Assembly: GCA_963807155.1 (NCBI GenBank)
Contig: CAWEAZ010000035.1
Location: 62,001 to 126,000, forward strand
Direction: 5' to 3'
Length of the DNA stretch: 64,000 nucleotides
Origin: JACCZX01 sp963807155
Lineage (GTDB): Bacteria; Pseudomonadota; Gammaproteobacteria; Burkholderiales; Burkholderiaceae_F
The position numbers were made by a program, and so were the translations under genes. The notes beneath the pieces are model-generated. The model worked only from the letters and a program-made list of their open reading frames with translations, was not told the DNA's origin and searched no databases. Shown piece after piece: positions 26,023 to 35,948 of this stretch; position 1 is the stretch's first letter, and every line of letters begins with the position of its first letter.

Positions 26023-28278
26023 CTACTCAAGGAAACTCTTCAGCTTGTCCGAGCGGCTCGGATGGCGCAGCTTGCGCAGCGCCTTCGCTTCGATCTGCCG
26101 TATTCGCTCGCGCGTGACGTCGAACTGCTTGCCGACTTCTTCCAACGTGTGATCGGTCGACATCTCGATGCCGAAGCGCATACGAAGCACCTTCGCTTCG
26201 CGCGGCGTCAGCGAATCGAGCACGTCCTTCGTCACATCCGACAGGCTGTTGTACTGCGCGGCATCGACCGGAGCGACGGTCGACGTGTCTTCGATGAAGT
26301 CGCCCAGATGCGAATCGTCGTCGTCGCCGATCGGCGTTTCCATGCTGATCGGCTCTTTGGCGATCTTCAGGATCTTGCGGATCTTGTCTTCCGGCATCTC
26401 CATCTTGACTGCCAGCGTTGCCGGGTCGGGCTCCTGGCCGGTCTCCTGCAGGATCTGGCGCGAGATCCGGTTCATCTTGTTGATGGTCTCGATCATGTGC
26501 ACCGGAATCCGAATCGTGCGTGCCTGATCGGCGATCGAGCGCGTGATCGCCTGGCGGATCCACCACGTTGCGTACGTCGAAAACTTGTAGCCGCGGCGAT
26601 ATTCGAACTTATCGACCGCCTTCATCAAGCCGATGTTGCCTTCCTGAATCAGATCGAGAAACTGCAATCCGCGATTGGTGTACTTCTTCGCGATCGAAAT
26701 CACCAGGCGCAGATTGGCTTCAGTCATCTCACGCTTGGCCTTGCGCGCTTTCGCTTCGCCGGTGGCCATCTGCTTGTAGACCTCGCGCAGATCCTTCAGC
26801 GGCAACACGACACGCTTCTGCAGCGCCCCCAACTTGCCCTGCAGCTCCTGCACCGACGGCAAATTACGGCGCAGCATTTCCGCGTAGGCCTGCTCCGAGT
26901 CGGCTTCGCGGCCGGCCCAACGCATGTTGGTTTCGTTGCCCGGAAACGTTTTCAGGAAATGCGTGCGCGGCATGCCGCACTTGTTGACGGTGATCTCGTA
27001 AATCTGTTTTTCGATCGAACGCACTTCGTCGACTTGGCGGCGCAACGTGTCCGACAACCGCTCGACCATCTTCGCGGTAAAGCGCAGGCTCATCAGTTCG
27101 TCGAGAATTTTCTGCTGCGACTTCAGATAGCCCGGCGACTTGTAGCCTTCCTTCTCGAACGAAACGCGCATCTTGTCGAACAGCTTCGTGACGTGGTCGA
27201 ACTTGTCGAGCGCACGCACCTTCAGCTCGTCCAACTGGCCAGCCGTCATGCCCGACGCACCGATATCGGTCGTCTCTTCGCCCTCTTCGTCCTCTTCGTC
27301 CCCACCGGCGGTCGGAAAGTCCTCGGCCAGCGGATCCATCAATCCATCGACCACCTCGTCAATCGGAATTTCGGTTCCTCGAATGCGTTCGCCGTAAGCG
27401 AGGATTTCGGCAATCGTTGTCGGGCACGCTGAAATCGCCATCACCATGTGCTTCAAACCGTCTTCGATGCGCTTGGCAATTTCAATTTCACCTTCGCGCG
27501 TCAGCAGCTCGACCGAACCCATTTCACGCATGTACATGCGCACTGGATCAGTGGTGCGGCCAAATTCGGCGTCGACGGTGGATAGCGCGGCCTCAACTTC
27601 TTCCTCAGCAGCATCGTCGGGCGTGGCCGCCGGAACGTTCTCGCTCATCAATACCGTCTCGGCATCGGGCGCCTGGTCGAAGACCTGCAGCCCCATGTCG
27701 CTGAACGTGCTGATGATCGCGTCGATTGCCTCGGCGTCGACCAGTGCATCGGGCAGGTGATCGTTGATCTCTGCGTACGTCAAGAACCCGCGCTCTTTGC
27801 CGAGCTTGATCAGCGCCTTTAGCTTGTTGCGGCGGGTTTCGAGGTCTTCTTCGGTGCCGTGGTAGCTGCGTTCGAGCGCTTCTTTCAGTGCCTTTTCTTT
27901 GGCCCGACGATCCTTGGCGCGCAACTTCGTCGCGCTCATTTTCTCGACGATCTGGACGCTCGGATCGTCGCCGGTGTCGACTGCTTCAGGCACCGCGTCA
28001 GCACCTCCATTGAGCAGTTGTTCGGCGCTTTGCTTGGGCTTGCGGCCAGGGCGACCGCGGACGGCTGCACCCTCTAGGGGCGGGACGCCATTAGTCACTC
28101 CCTTGGTGTCCGGCGTGGCAGAGCGACCGCCCGACGATTTCGCAGTCGAGGACAACAGGGTTGCCTCAAGTTTTCTCATCGCGCTTTTCGCAACCTTGCC
28201 GTGCTCGTCGTAGGCCACTGCACGAGAAGGCTTTGCCTTCGCTTCGACTTTTCTCACTTCCTGTTTTCTCAATGCCAT
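26023..28278 (-). CDS. rpoD: Primary sigma factor RpoD (sigma-70)
   Basis: The protein has 751 residues and is intact. A Lys/Ala-rich N-terminal extension precedes region 1.1. The non-conserved acidic stretch ('GGDEEDEEGEETTD') follows, then region 2 ('EANLRLVISIAKKYTNRGLQFLDLIQEGNIGLMKAVDKF'-type core, -10 recognition 'YKFSTYATWWIRQAI'), region 3 and region 4 ('TLEEVGKQFDVTRERIRQIEAKALRKLRHP'). It directs RNA polymerase to housekeeping promoters. I chose the ATG at 28278 (MALRKQEV) because AGGTGA stands just before it. It is the last gene of the rpsU-yqeY-dnaG-rpoD arrangement. Confidence 0.94.
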   Translation of the reverse strand: MALRKQEVRKVEAKAKPSRAVAYDEHGKVAKSAMRKLEATLLSSTAKSSGGRSATPDTKGVTNGVPPLEGAAVRGRPGRKPKQSAEQLLNGGADAVPEAVDTGDDPSVQIVEKMSATKLRAKDRRAKEKALKEALERSYHGTEEDLETRRNKLKALIKLGKERGFLTYAEINDHLPDALVDAEAIDAIISTFSDMGLQVFDQAPDAETVLMSENVPAATPDDAAEEEVEAALSTVDAEFGRTTDPVRMYMREMGSVELLTREGEIEIAKRIEDGLKHMVMAISACPTTIAEILAYGERIRGTEIPIDEVVDGLMDPLAEDFPTAGGDEEDEEGEETTDIGASGMTAGQLDELKVRALDKFDHVTKLFDKMRVSFEKEGYKSPGYLKSQQKILDELMSLRFTAKMVERLSDTLRRQVDEVRSIEKQIYEITVNKCGMPRTHFLKTFPGNETNMRWAGREADSEQAYAEMLRRNLPSVQELQGKLGALQKRVVLPLKDLREVYKQMATGEAKARKAKREMTEANLRLVISIAKKYTNRGLQFLDLIQEGNIGLMKAVDKFEYRRGYKFSTYATWWIRQAITRSIADQARTIRIPVHMIETINKMNRISRQILQETGQEPDPATLAVKMEMPEDKIRKILKIAKEPISMETPIGDDDDSHLGDFIEDTSTVAPVDAAQYNSLSDVTKDVLDSLTPREAKVLRMRFGIEMSTDHTLEEVGKQFDVTRERIRQIEAKALRKLRHPSRSDKLKSFLE

Positions 28279-28704
28279 CGCGTCACCTGTTTCGATCGGA
28301 CTGCGCCGCGCGTCCGATCGGTTCGTCAATGCCGAGCGCGCTCACAGGCGATTCAGCCGCCGGCTGCGCAGTCGACAAACACATCATTGGGTTCAAATGA
28401 GCCTTCTCAACCAAGCCGCGCTTCTACTCACGCAGAATGAGGCCGATCTTTCCGACGCGCTACGCATGAGATCTCGCATGAGACCAAATAACCCAACGTC
28501 TGATCCGAAGATCGCGTTCCGGTAATTGCGCACGCTGTCGCTGAAAAATTATTCGCGCCACCGATCATTCGTGATCTCCTGGGCGCCGAGCTCACTTGCC
28601 GTCTGTTAGACGATGGCGAGCGTCGAAAACCGTTAAATTTACCACAATTTGGTGGTTTTTGCGGCAAAAAGTTCAATGCCGCCGGGAGCTTGCGCCGACG
28701 CCCC
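28279..28704. other. 426-nt gap between dnaG and rpoD
   Basis: No gene is visible. The part near dnaG is AT-rich and holds a dyad ACCAC-AATTTG-GTGGT (28641-28656) with A/T runs on both sides, a likely place for an rpoD promoter and operator. A direct GAGATCTCGCATGAGA-like patch lies near 28468-28485. No clear terminator for dnaG. Confidence 0.4.
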
Positions 28705-30496
28705 CTATCGACTGGCTACCTGTGGCTCAGCCGGCTCGCGCGCGCGCGTGTATGCCTGGTCGGCCGCGCGGTAAGCGTCCAGGCGTTGCGGGGACGGATC
28801 CCGCTCATAATCGGCCAGCCGCTCAGCCCGGTCTCGTTCGAAGCGGCGCAGCTTCAACTTTGCGAAGGCCTCGGCCACGATCTGGCGGGCCACTTCAACC
28901 CCTGTTTCGATCTCCATTTCCTGCGCCGCGATCGCGCGGTACTCATCGGCGTATTCGCTCTCGGCCAACAGTTCGAGCAAGGCACCGTGGCTGAGGACCG
29001 CCGCCTCCGACGCCGTGGTCGCTGTCGAGGCGCGCCAAACTTCGGCGATCTCCCGGTCGATTCTGTCGTCGCCATGCAAATGCTCGTCGATCACATCCTG
29101 ATTGAACTCGCGGGCAAGCATCGGATGCGCGAGCAACTGTTGCAGGATGCCCAGCTTCAGATCGCTCACCTCCACCCTCGGCGTATGGCGCTCAGTCGAA
29201 GCGAAGCGCAGCTTGGGCGCCTTACGCAGCCCATACAGCGCTTCGACTGCATCGTGCGGCGTGCGCGCAGCGTCTGCCAGCTCCCGCACCAGCTGAAGCC
29301 GCATCGCGCCCGGCGCCATCGATAACAGCAACGGCTTAGCGGCGCCCAGCAGTCGCTGCGCGGTCTTCCGCGTTGGTCGGTCGACCGTCGGCGCTCCCCG
29401 TCAAGGACCTGATGAAAAACTCGGACAACGGCAGCGCCTCGCTGAGCGCAGATTCAAAACCAGCCCGACCCTTATCGCCGATCAGACTGTCCGGATCTTG
29501 GCCTTCCGGCAGAGACACAAAGCTTGCACGCTTGGTGTCGGCGATTACCGGCAATGCGGCCTCAAGCGCCCGACGCGCGGCCTTGCGTCCGGCGGCGTCG
29601 CCGTCGAAAGCGAAGATCACGTGGTCGGCCGCTTTGAAAAGTGCGCTCACGTGTGCGCTGGTGATGGCAGTGCCGAGCGCTGCCACCGATTCATCGAAGC
29701 CCGCCTGCGCGAGCCGGATGACATCCATATATCCCTCCGCCACGATCGCGCGACCGCTTTTGCGAATCGCGTCTCGTGCCTCGTGCAGCCCATACAGTTC
29801 GTGCCCTTTGCGAAAGATCGGCGTCTCCGGCGAATTCAGATATTTCGGCTCACCGGCATCGAGAATGCGCGCGCCAAAGCCGATCACCTGCCCCCGCGCA
29901 TTGCGAATCGGAAACATCACGCGGCCACGAAATCGGTCGTAGCGCTTACCTTCATCAGAAATCACCAGGCCCGCTTCGACCATCTGCGGGTCGTCGTAAT
30001 TGTCGAAGGCGGCGCGCAGCGGCTGCCATGCATCAGGCGCATATCCCAATGCGAATCGCGCCGCGGTTTGACCCGTCACACCGCGTCGCTTCAAATAATC
30101 GATCGCAATCGGGCTGTCTTTGAGCTGAGTCCGATAAAAGTCAGTCGCGCGCGACAAGACCTCCGTCAGCGCCCGCGTCTTCGAATGCGAGTCAGCCGCA
30201 CGCTCGGTTTCCGGAACCTGCATGCCGGCAACCTGAGCCAGATCACGGATCGCGTCGACATACCCTTGTCCGCGGTGCTCCATCAAGAAACCGATTGCGC
30301 TGCCATGCGCGCCGCAGCCGAAGCAGTGAAAAAACTGCTTCGATGGACTCACAGTGAACGATGGCGATTTTTCGGAATGAAATGGACACAGCCCAACGTA
30401 ATTCTGCCCACCCTTTTTAAGCTGAACATAGCGGCCGACGACTTCGACGATGTCGACGCGCGCAAGCAGGTCCTGGATGAAGCCCTGGGGAATCAT
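28705..30496 (-). CDS. dnaG: DNA primase (frameshifted)
   Basis: DnaG makes RNA primers for replication. The N-terminal CHC2 zinc finger ('CPFHSEKSPSFTVS...FHCFGCG') and the TOPRIM domain ('VAEGYMDVIRLAQAG', 'FDGDAAG') are clear. The C-terminal helicase-binding domain ends at 28705. The frame breaks around 29396-29399, a run of four C. After the break, TVDRPTRKTAQRLLGAAKPLL continues in frame with the C-terminal part. The restored length is about 597 residues. Its start faces a divergent TPR/HD gene rather than following yqeY as in most relatives, so it should have its own promoter in 30497-30651. Confidence 0.92.
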
Positions 30497-30651
30497 GTTC
30501 CCGAAAGTGTACGCAACGGTCCGGCGTTATGGAGCGGCTAAGGTGAGCGCGATAGCGGGCCAACGGCGGCGTTGGGGCGAAACCGGGAGAGGCGTATCCA
30601 TTACAACGTAAGCTTCCATCGGTACTGGCGCAACTACGTTCTCTGGAACTG

Positions 30652-32422
30652 ATGTTCGAATCAGAAACAGCTCATCCCGCTATCCCCCCGCAATGGAACG
30701 AGGATCCATCGGAGCAACTGCGCGCTCTGCGGGACGAGGTTCTGAAGCAGAAGGAATTTCCGACGAGCACAACCGCCGCATTCATGGCAAAGGCTTGGAA
30801 TGCGGTCGATCAACTGCCGCCCGACTGGTTCCCGCGCGAGCGCACCGAGACGCTGACGCTGATCTCTCGGTTCTTTTACCTCGACGGGCAGACCCAGCCC
30901 TCGATTGAGTCGGCGGCAAAAGCGGTTGAGGCTGCTGTGCTCGGAAAGCACGAGGATCTCGAGATGGTCGCCCGGACACGACACGGTGTCGCGCTCAAAA
31001 CTCGCCTACGACTTCAGTGGATCGACTCGCGAGCTTGTCCATGCGATCGAGATCGCACGCCAACGGGGTGCGGCTGACCAGGAAGCAAAGTTTCTGAACA
31101 GTCTTGGAAACACTTACAACGACGCCGGCTTGCACCATGAGGCCCTTGCGCTTTTCGAACGAGCAGCGACGTTCTTCGAAAGCACTCGCGATCATCTTTC
31201 GGCGTGGATGGCCCTGGATAACGCGGCCCTGGCCGCAAAGCGGCTCGGTGAAATCGATCAGGCTATTGCCTTCGTCGAGCGCGCGACGAGCAACTGGTGC
31301 GGTGAGCCTCGTAACGCGGATGAAAAGTCCTGGGTAGTTCAAGGTGCGCTGACGCGCTGCCAGTTGCTGATCCACGTCGGACGCACCGAGGAAGCGGTCG
31401 AGCGCGCACGCAGCGCGCGTTTAATCGCGGAGGATTCTGGAATTGCCACGGCGAGAGAGTTTGCCGCCCTTGCTGAAGCCATATCGACGTTTGCCGCCGG
31501 TACGGGCACTAGAGAAGCCATGGACCGAATCATCGACGCGACAGATGGTCCGAGCTCCTACTGGATTGCGCTTGACGCGGTCATTCGTACCTATGAAGCA
31601 ACGGGTCATTTCGATGAGGCTCTGGCAATGCAGCAGCGGTTACTCGAATTTACAAGGAGGCAGAAGGCGGAGGAAGTTCGCCGACTCTTCGGAGCGGGAC
31701 CCTCGTCAGAGGAGATCGAAGGCGTTGCCCGACTGACCAGGTTCGGTCGAGAGATTCAAAAGCAGATTTCCGGCCTTGTGGATATTGCGATCAACCAATC
31801 CGTGCGTGCTGGCTATGACCACGCCCGCGTCTTTCGACTCGGCCGTTTGACGGAACTCTTCACGTCGTCGCTAGGGTGGTCCTCCAAGAGAACGGAACAG
31901 GTTGCCTTGGCAGCAAAGCTGTTAGACATTGGAAGCATCGCTGTTTCGAGCGAGTTGCTGACAAAGCGCCGAGACCTGTCGGAGGGCGAACGCAGCATCG
32001 TCGCAGAGCACGCAAAGTTCGGCGCGGACCTCGTGGCGAATGGCCGGCTAGAACTGCTGCAGGCGTGCGTTCCAATCGTTCGTTGTCATCATGAACGCTG
32101 GGAGGGTGGCGGGCCGGAAGGCCTCGCAGGTGAAGATATTCCGGTCGAGGCCCGCGTTGTTGCCCTGTGTGATGCCTTCGATTCCTTGACGCATGAGCGC
32201 CCATGGCGCACTAGCCAAGCGCCCCAAGCCGCTCTACACACCATCGAGAGCGAAGCCGGCACGCATTTCGATCCTCGACTTGCACGGCGATTTGTCGACT
32301 GGGTGCGAGAAGAGCTGGCCAAGGTAAACAATTTCGTCGACTTGCTTGATGCGGAAGCCTCCGACCACGAGTACATCCAAGTGCGGAAACGGCTCAGTGC
32401 GTTGATCCGCGAGGTTGCGTGA
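30652..32422 (+). CDS. TPR-repeat protein with degenerate HD-GYP domain (frameshifted)
   Basis: One extra A in AAAA at 30997-31000 breaks the frame; without it the text reads V-A-L-K-L-A-Y-D-F-S and the product is 589 residues. Residues ~60-330 are helical TPR-like repeats ('FLNSLGNTYNDAGLHHEALALFERA'). The C-terminal half is an HD-GYP fold: 'AEHAKFGADL', 'VRCHHERWEGG', 'DIPVEARVVALCDAFDSL', 'FDP'. The HD motif is L-D-I-G-S instead of H-D-I-G-K, and GYP lacks its Tyr (GGP). Both losses suggest it does not hydrolyse c-di-GMP but may bind or signal. It lies on the opposite strand inside the rpsU-yqeY-dnaG-rpoD arrangement. Confidence 0.8.
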
Positions 32423-32448
32423 GGGTTCGTTTACGCCCGCGACCGTCG

Positions 32449-32901
32449 CTACAGTGAAAGCCGTTGCTTGACGAGCGCCGAGACCTTACCGAGGTCCGCC
32501 TTTCCGGCAAGGCGGGGCTTTAGTAACGCCATAACCTTCCCCATTGCCTGCGGGCCGGTCGCGCCGGATTCGTTGACTGCAGCATCGATCTCGGCGGCAA
32601 CCTCAGCGTCCGAGAGTTGCTGCGGCAGATAGGTGGCGAGCAACATCTTCTCGGCACGCTCCTTGTCGGCCAATTCCATGCGGGCGGCCCTTTCAAATTG
32701 CTCGATGGAGTCATTGCGCTGCTTAATCATCTTCTCGATGATGCCGAGCACGGCAGCGTCATCCACCGTGACGCGCTCATCTACCTCTTTCTGTTTGATC
32801 GCCGCCAGTAGCAGACGAATTGCGCCCAGGCGGTCGCTCTGCTTTGCGCGCATCGCGCTCTTCATGTCTTCAGTGATTCGTTCTTTTAAAGACGTCGACA
32901 T
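32449..32901 (-). CDS. yqeY: GatB/YqeY domain protein
   Basis: The protein has 150 residues and is intact: 'LKERITEDMKSAMRAKQSDRLGAIRLLLAAIKQKEVDERV' at the N-terminus, and 'YLPQQLSDAE', 'GPQAMGKVMALLKPRLAGKADLGKVSALVK' at the C-terminus. The latter is the GatB-tail-like domain that contacts tRNA in amidotransferases; the function of the free protein is not settled. It is usually between rpsU and dnaG, and here it is cut off from dnaG by the convergent TPR/HD gene. Confidence 0.93.
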   Translation of the reverse strand: MSTSLKERITEDMKSAMRAKQSDRLGAIRLLLAAIKQKEVDERVTVDDAAVLGIIEKMIKQRNDSIEQFERAARMELADKERAEKMLLATYLPQQLSDAEVAAEIDAAVNESGATGPQAMGKVMALLKPRLAGKADLGKVSALVKQRLSL

Positions 32902-32917
32902 TCAGTCTCCAAAAACA

Positions 32918-32939
32918 AAAGCGCGCCATGGCGCGCTTT
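32918..32939 (-). terminator. Attenuator/terminator between rpsU and yqeY
   Basis: AAAGCGCGCC-ATGGCGCGCTTT is a perfect 22-nt palindrome. On the minus strand it is followed by TGTTTTTGG, making an intrinsic terminator just after rpsU. It would let rpsU be expressed above the genes that follow. Confidence 0.7.
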
Positions 32940-32963
32940 GCAGTGTGCCGCTCAGTGGAGCGG

Positions 32964-33176
32964 TTAGTAAAGTTTCTTGGGCAACATCTGCCCGCGTAAA
33001 CGCTTGAAGTGACGTTTGATGGCGGCGGAGCGCTTGCGCTTACGCTCTGCGGTCGGCTTTTCATAGAACTCACGTGCCCGCAATTCGGTCAACAAGCCGC
33101 TTTTCTCGATCGTGCGCTTGAAGCGGCGTAACGCCACTTCGAACGGCTCGTTTTCTTTAAGGCGAATGGTAGGCAT
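32964..33176 (-). CDS. rpsU: 30S ribosomal protein S21
   Basis: The protein has 70 residues, starting MPTIRLKENEPFEVALRRFK and rich in Lys/Arg, with 'FYEKPTAERKRKRSAAIKRH', as in all S21 proteins. It helps initiation through the 16S 3' end. It heads the classic rpsU operon and is divergent from tsaD (117 nt between starts), the usual arrangement. Confidence 0.96.
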   Translation of the reverse strand: MPTIRLKENEPFEVALRRFKRTIEKSGLLTELRAREFYEKPTAERKRKRSAAIKRHFKRLRGQMLPKKLY

Positions 33177-33293
33177 CGTTAAATTCAAGTCCTCGGAATA
33201 ACTGGACGCTCGCGCAGTCCGGAAAGCCGGTAATTCTATCCGAGAATCCGCACGCGCCACAACCCGCACGTACACCCTGCTTACACTGGCTGA

Positions 33294-34331
33294 ATGCTGA
33301 TTCTCGGAATCGAAACTTCGTGCGACGAGACGGGGCTTGCGCTGCTCGATAGCGAACGCGGCCTGCTCGCGCAACAACTGCATTCGCAAGTGGATATGCA
33401 CGTCGCTTACGGTGGCGTCGTGCCAGAACTGGCATCGCGCGACCACATTCGCCGCGTTCTGCCGCTACTTGATCGGGTCCTAGCGGCCGCGAAGTGCGAG
33501 GCGGCCCAGATCGACGCAATTGCGGTCACGGCCGGGCCTGGATTGGCCGGTGCGCTCCTGGTTGGTGCGAGCATTGGGCACGCCTTGGGTTACGCGCTCG
33601 AGCGGCCGGTTTATCAAGTTCATCACATGGAAGGTCATCTGCTCTCGCCGTTGCTGTCGCAGCCGCCGCCCGAGTTCCCGTTCGTCGCGCTGCTGGTATC
33701 CGGCGGGCACACTCAGCTGCTGCGCGTTGGCGGCTGGGGCAACTACCAGCTGTTGGGCGAAACGCTCGACGACGCCGCCGGTGAGGCATTCGACAAGACC
33801 GCGCAACTGCTCGGACTCGGATATCCGGGAGGGCCAGCGGTATCGCGCCTGGCCGAATTCGGTGATCCCGGTGCGATCACCTTGCCCCGCCCAATGCTGG
33901 GCAGCGGCGACCTGAACTTTAGCTTTAGCGGCCTGAAAACCGCCGTCCTGACCGCAGTACGCCGCGCCGGCCCGGGCAATGTGTGCGAACAAGAGCGCGC
34001 CGATATTGCGCACGCGTTTGTTGAATCTATCGTCGATGTATTGACCGCCAAGGCGCTGCGCGCGCTCGATCAGACCGGCCTCCGTACGCTGGTAGTTGCC
34101 GGCGGCGTGGGCGCCAATGCGCAATTGCGCGAGCGCTTGCAAAGGGAAGTATCGGAGCGCGAGGGCCAGGTGTTTTTTCCGCCAGCTGATTTGTGTACCG
34201 ACAACGGCGCGATGATTGCGTTAGCAGGATTGGCAAAGCTGAAGCGCACGCGTCAGTCTGCGGTTAATGCGACACCACTTGCGTTCTCTGTGCATCCGCG
34301 TTGGTCGCTTGCGGAAGCAACCAATTCCTAG
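33294..34331 (+). CDS. tsaD: tRNA threonylcarbamoyladenosine transferase TsaD
   Basis: The protein has 345 residues and is intact. It has 'LGIETSCDETGLALL', 'AYGGVVPELASRDH', the metal-binding 'HHMEGHLLSPLL', 'LVSGGHTQLL' and 'VVAGGVGANAQLRERL'. It transfers the threonylcarbamoyl group to A37 of ANN-decoding tRNAs with TsaB and TsaE. The stop overlaps the convergent plsY stop (CTAG). Confidence 0.95.
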   Translation: MLILGIETSCDETGLALLDSERGLLAQQLHSQVDMHVAYGGVVPELASRDHIRRVLPLLDRVLAAAKCEAAQIDAIAVTAGPGLAGALLVGASIGHALGYALERPVYQVHHMEGHLLSPLLSQPPPEFPFVALLVSGGHTQLLRVGGWGNYQLLGETLDDAAGEAFDKTAQLLGLGYPGGPAVSRLAEFGDPGAITLPRPMLGSGDLNFSFSGLKTAVLTAVRRAGPGNVCEQERADIAHAFVESIVDVLTAKALRALDQTGLRTLVVAGGVGANAQLRERLQREVSEREGQVFFPPADLCTDNGAMIALAGLAKLKRTRQSAVNATPLAFSVHPRWSLAEATNS

Positions 34332-34957
34332 CGCCGCCCTGCGGCCGCGCCATCGCGCTTGGCGCCGATCCGGCGCTCGGTACCCGCGAGCAAGTGGCGG
34401 ATGTTTACCTTGTGGCGATACACCGTGAAAGCTGCAATGACGACCAGCGCGACAAAGCGCGCGTCGAATCCCCATCCGAAGGCGGAATAAAACGGCGCGA
34501 AAATGGCGGCTGCGATCGACGCCAGCGATGAGTAGCGGAAGAACACTGCAACGATCACCCACGTGATCGCAGTTGCCAGCGCCAGCCACGGATTGAGCGC
34601 GATGATCACACCGGCTGCGGTCGCGACTCCCTTGCCGCCGCGAAAGCGAAGAAAAATGGGATACAGATGCCCGAGCACCACGGCTATCGCGACCAGTGCC
34701 ACTCCGGCATCGGTAACGCCATGCGGCGGACCAAAACGCAGCGCGAGCCACACCGCGAACCACCCTTTAAAGCCGTCGCCCAGCAGCGTCAGCCCTGCAG
34801 CCCATTTGTTACCCGAGCGCAGTACGTTGGTAGCGCCCGGGTTACCTGATCCATAGGTGCGCGGGTCGGCCAAGCCCATTGCTCGGCTGACAATGACAGC
34901 GAAAGGCACCGATCCGATCAGATACGCCGCGCAAATGACAGCGACAAATTGATCCAC
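34328..34957 (-). CDS. plsY: Glycerol-3-phosphate acyltransferase PlsY
   Basis: The protein has 209 residues with five or six membrane helices. 'YGSGNPGATNVLR' and 'GHLYPIFLRFRGGKGVATAAG' are the conserved catalytic loops. It acylates glycerol-3-phosphate from acyl phosphate at the inner membrane in phospholipid synthesis. The C-terminus is basic. It lies 14 nt after xerD on the same strand. Confidence 0.94.
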   Translation of the reverse strand: MDQFVAVICAAYLIGSVPFAVIVSRAMGLADPRTYGSGNPGATNVLRSGNKWAAGLTLLGDGFKGWFAVWLALRFGPPHGVTDAGVALVAIAVVLGHLYPIFLRFRGGKGVATAAGVIIALNPWLALATAITWVIVAVFFRYSSLASIAAAIFAPFYSAFGWGFDARFVALVVIAAFTVYRHKVNIRHLLAGTERRIGAKRDGAAAGRR

Positions 34958-34971
34958 TGCATGAAATGAGT

Positions 34972-35904
34972 CTAGCCGCGCGGGTGATGTTGCGCGTGCA
35001 GCGCTTTTAATCTCGCACGCGCGACATGCGTATAAATCTGGGTCGTCGAGATGTCAGCGTGACCGAGCAGCAGCTGCACCACCCGCAAATCGGCACCATG
35101 ATTCAGCAGATGTGTCGCAAACGCATGGCGAAGGCCGTGCGGTGACAACGGCGCGTCGATCGCGGCACGTGCGGCGTAGCGCTTGATCAACAGCCAAAAC
35201 ATCTGGCGGCTCATCGAATGTGCGCGCTGCGTGACGAACAGCGCATCAGCCACATGTCGACCAAGGATTACGCCGCGCGCTTCTTTCAGATAGCGCTCGA
35301 TCCAGTTGCGCGCTTCTGCGCCGAGCGGAACGATGCGCTCTTTGCCTCCCTTGCCGAATACACGCACCAAGCCTTCCGTGAGCGACAGCTGCGACAACGT
35401 GAGCCCCACGAGCTCCGAGACCCGTAGTCCCGTCGCATAGAGGAGTTCCAGCATTGCGCGATCACGGAGTCCGAGCGTCGTGTCGATGTCGGGAGCGCGC
35501 AGTAGCGCCTCCACCTGGTCCTCGGAGAGCGATTTGGGAAAGCGAGGTGGCTTCCTCGCACCCTTGAGCCGCAGCGTCGGATCCTGAGCAACGCGCCCCT
35601 CCCTTATCGCCCACCGATAGAAACGCCGCAGGACGGCAAGCCGCCTATTGGCGGTCGACGCCAGCGTGGTGGCGTGTTTATCGGCAAAGTACTGAGCCAG
35701 ATCTGCTTCGCGCGCCGCCGCCAACGTGGTGCCACGCGGCGTTAGCCAGACCGATAGTCCGCAGAGATCGCGCCTGTAAGCCGCAAGCGTGTTTGGAGCC
35801 AGACCATCCTCGAGCCACACGGCGTCGGCAAAAGTGTCGATCAAAGCGTCTGGGCTTGCGGTTTGATCCGTAACGGCTGCTTGCCTGGATGCGCGCGACG
35901 GCAT
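34972..35904 (-). CDS. xerD: Tyrosine recombinase XerD
   Basis: The protein has 310 residues. An N-terminal SAM-like core-binding domain ('VWLEDGLAPNTLAAYRRDL') precedes the catalytic domain with Arg in 'TGLRVSELVGL', Lys in 'GKGGKERIVPLG', 'SPHGLRHAFATHLL', 'LLGHADISTTQIYTHV' and the Tyr nucleophile. The 'EDGLAPNTLAAYRRDL' start fits XerD rather than XerC or a phage integrase. With XerC it resolves chromosome dimers at dif. No dif site was recognised in the window. Confidence 0.92.
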   Translation of the reverse strand: MPSRASRQAAVTDQTASPDALIDTFADAVWLEDGLAPNTLAAYRRDLCGLSVWLTPRGTTLAAAREADLAQYFADKHATTLASTANRRLAVLRRFYRWAIREGRVAQDPTLRLKGARKPPRFPKSLSEDQVEALLRAPDIDTTLGLRDRAMLELLYATGLRVSELVGLTLSQLSLTEGLVRVFGKGGKERIVPLGAEARNWIERYLKEARGVILGRHVADALFVTQRAHSMSRQMFWLLIKRYAARAAIDAPLSPHGLRHAFATHLLNHGADLRVVQLLLGHADISTTQIYTHVARARLKALHAQHHPRG

Positions 35905-35948
35905 CGTGGCAAGTGTTCAGCGATGCAATGCGCGATGCGGGACGGTGC

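Noticed and set aside
26011..27432. 473-codon plus-strand frame
   Set aside because: Antisense to rpoD; a product of high GC with third-position bias. No protein-like motif.
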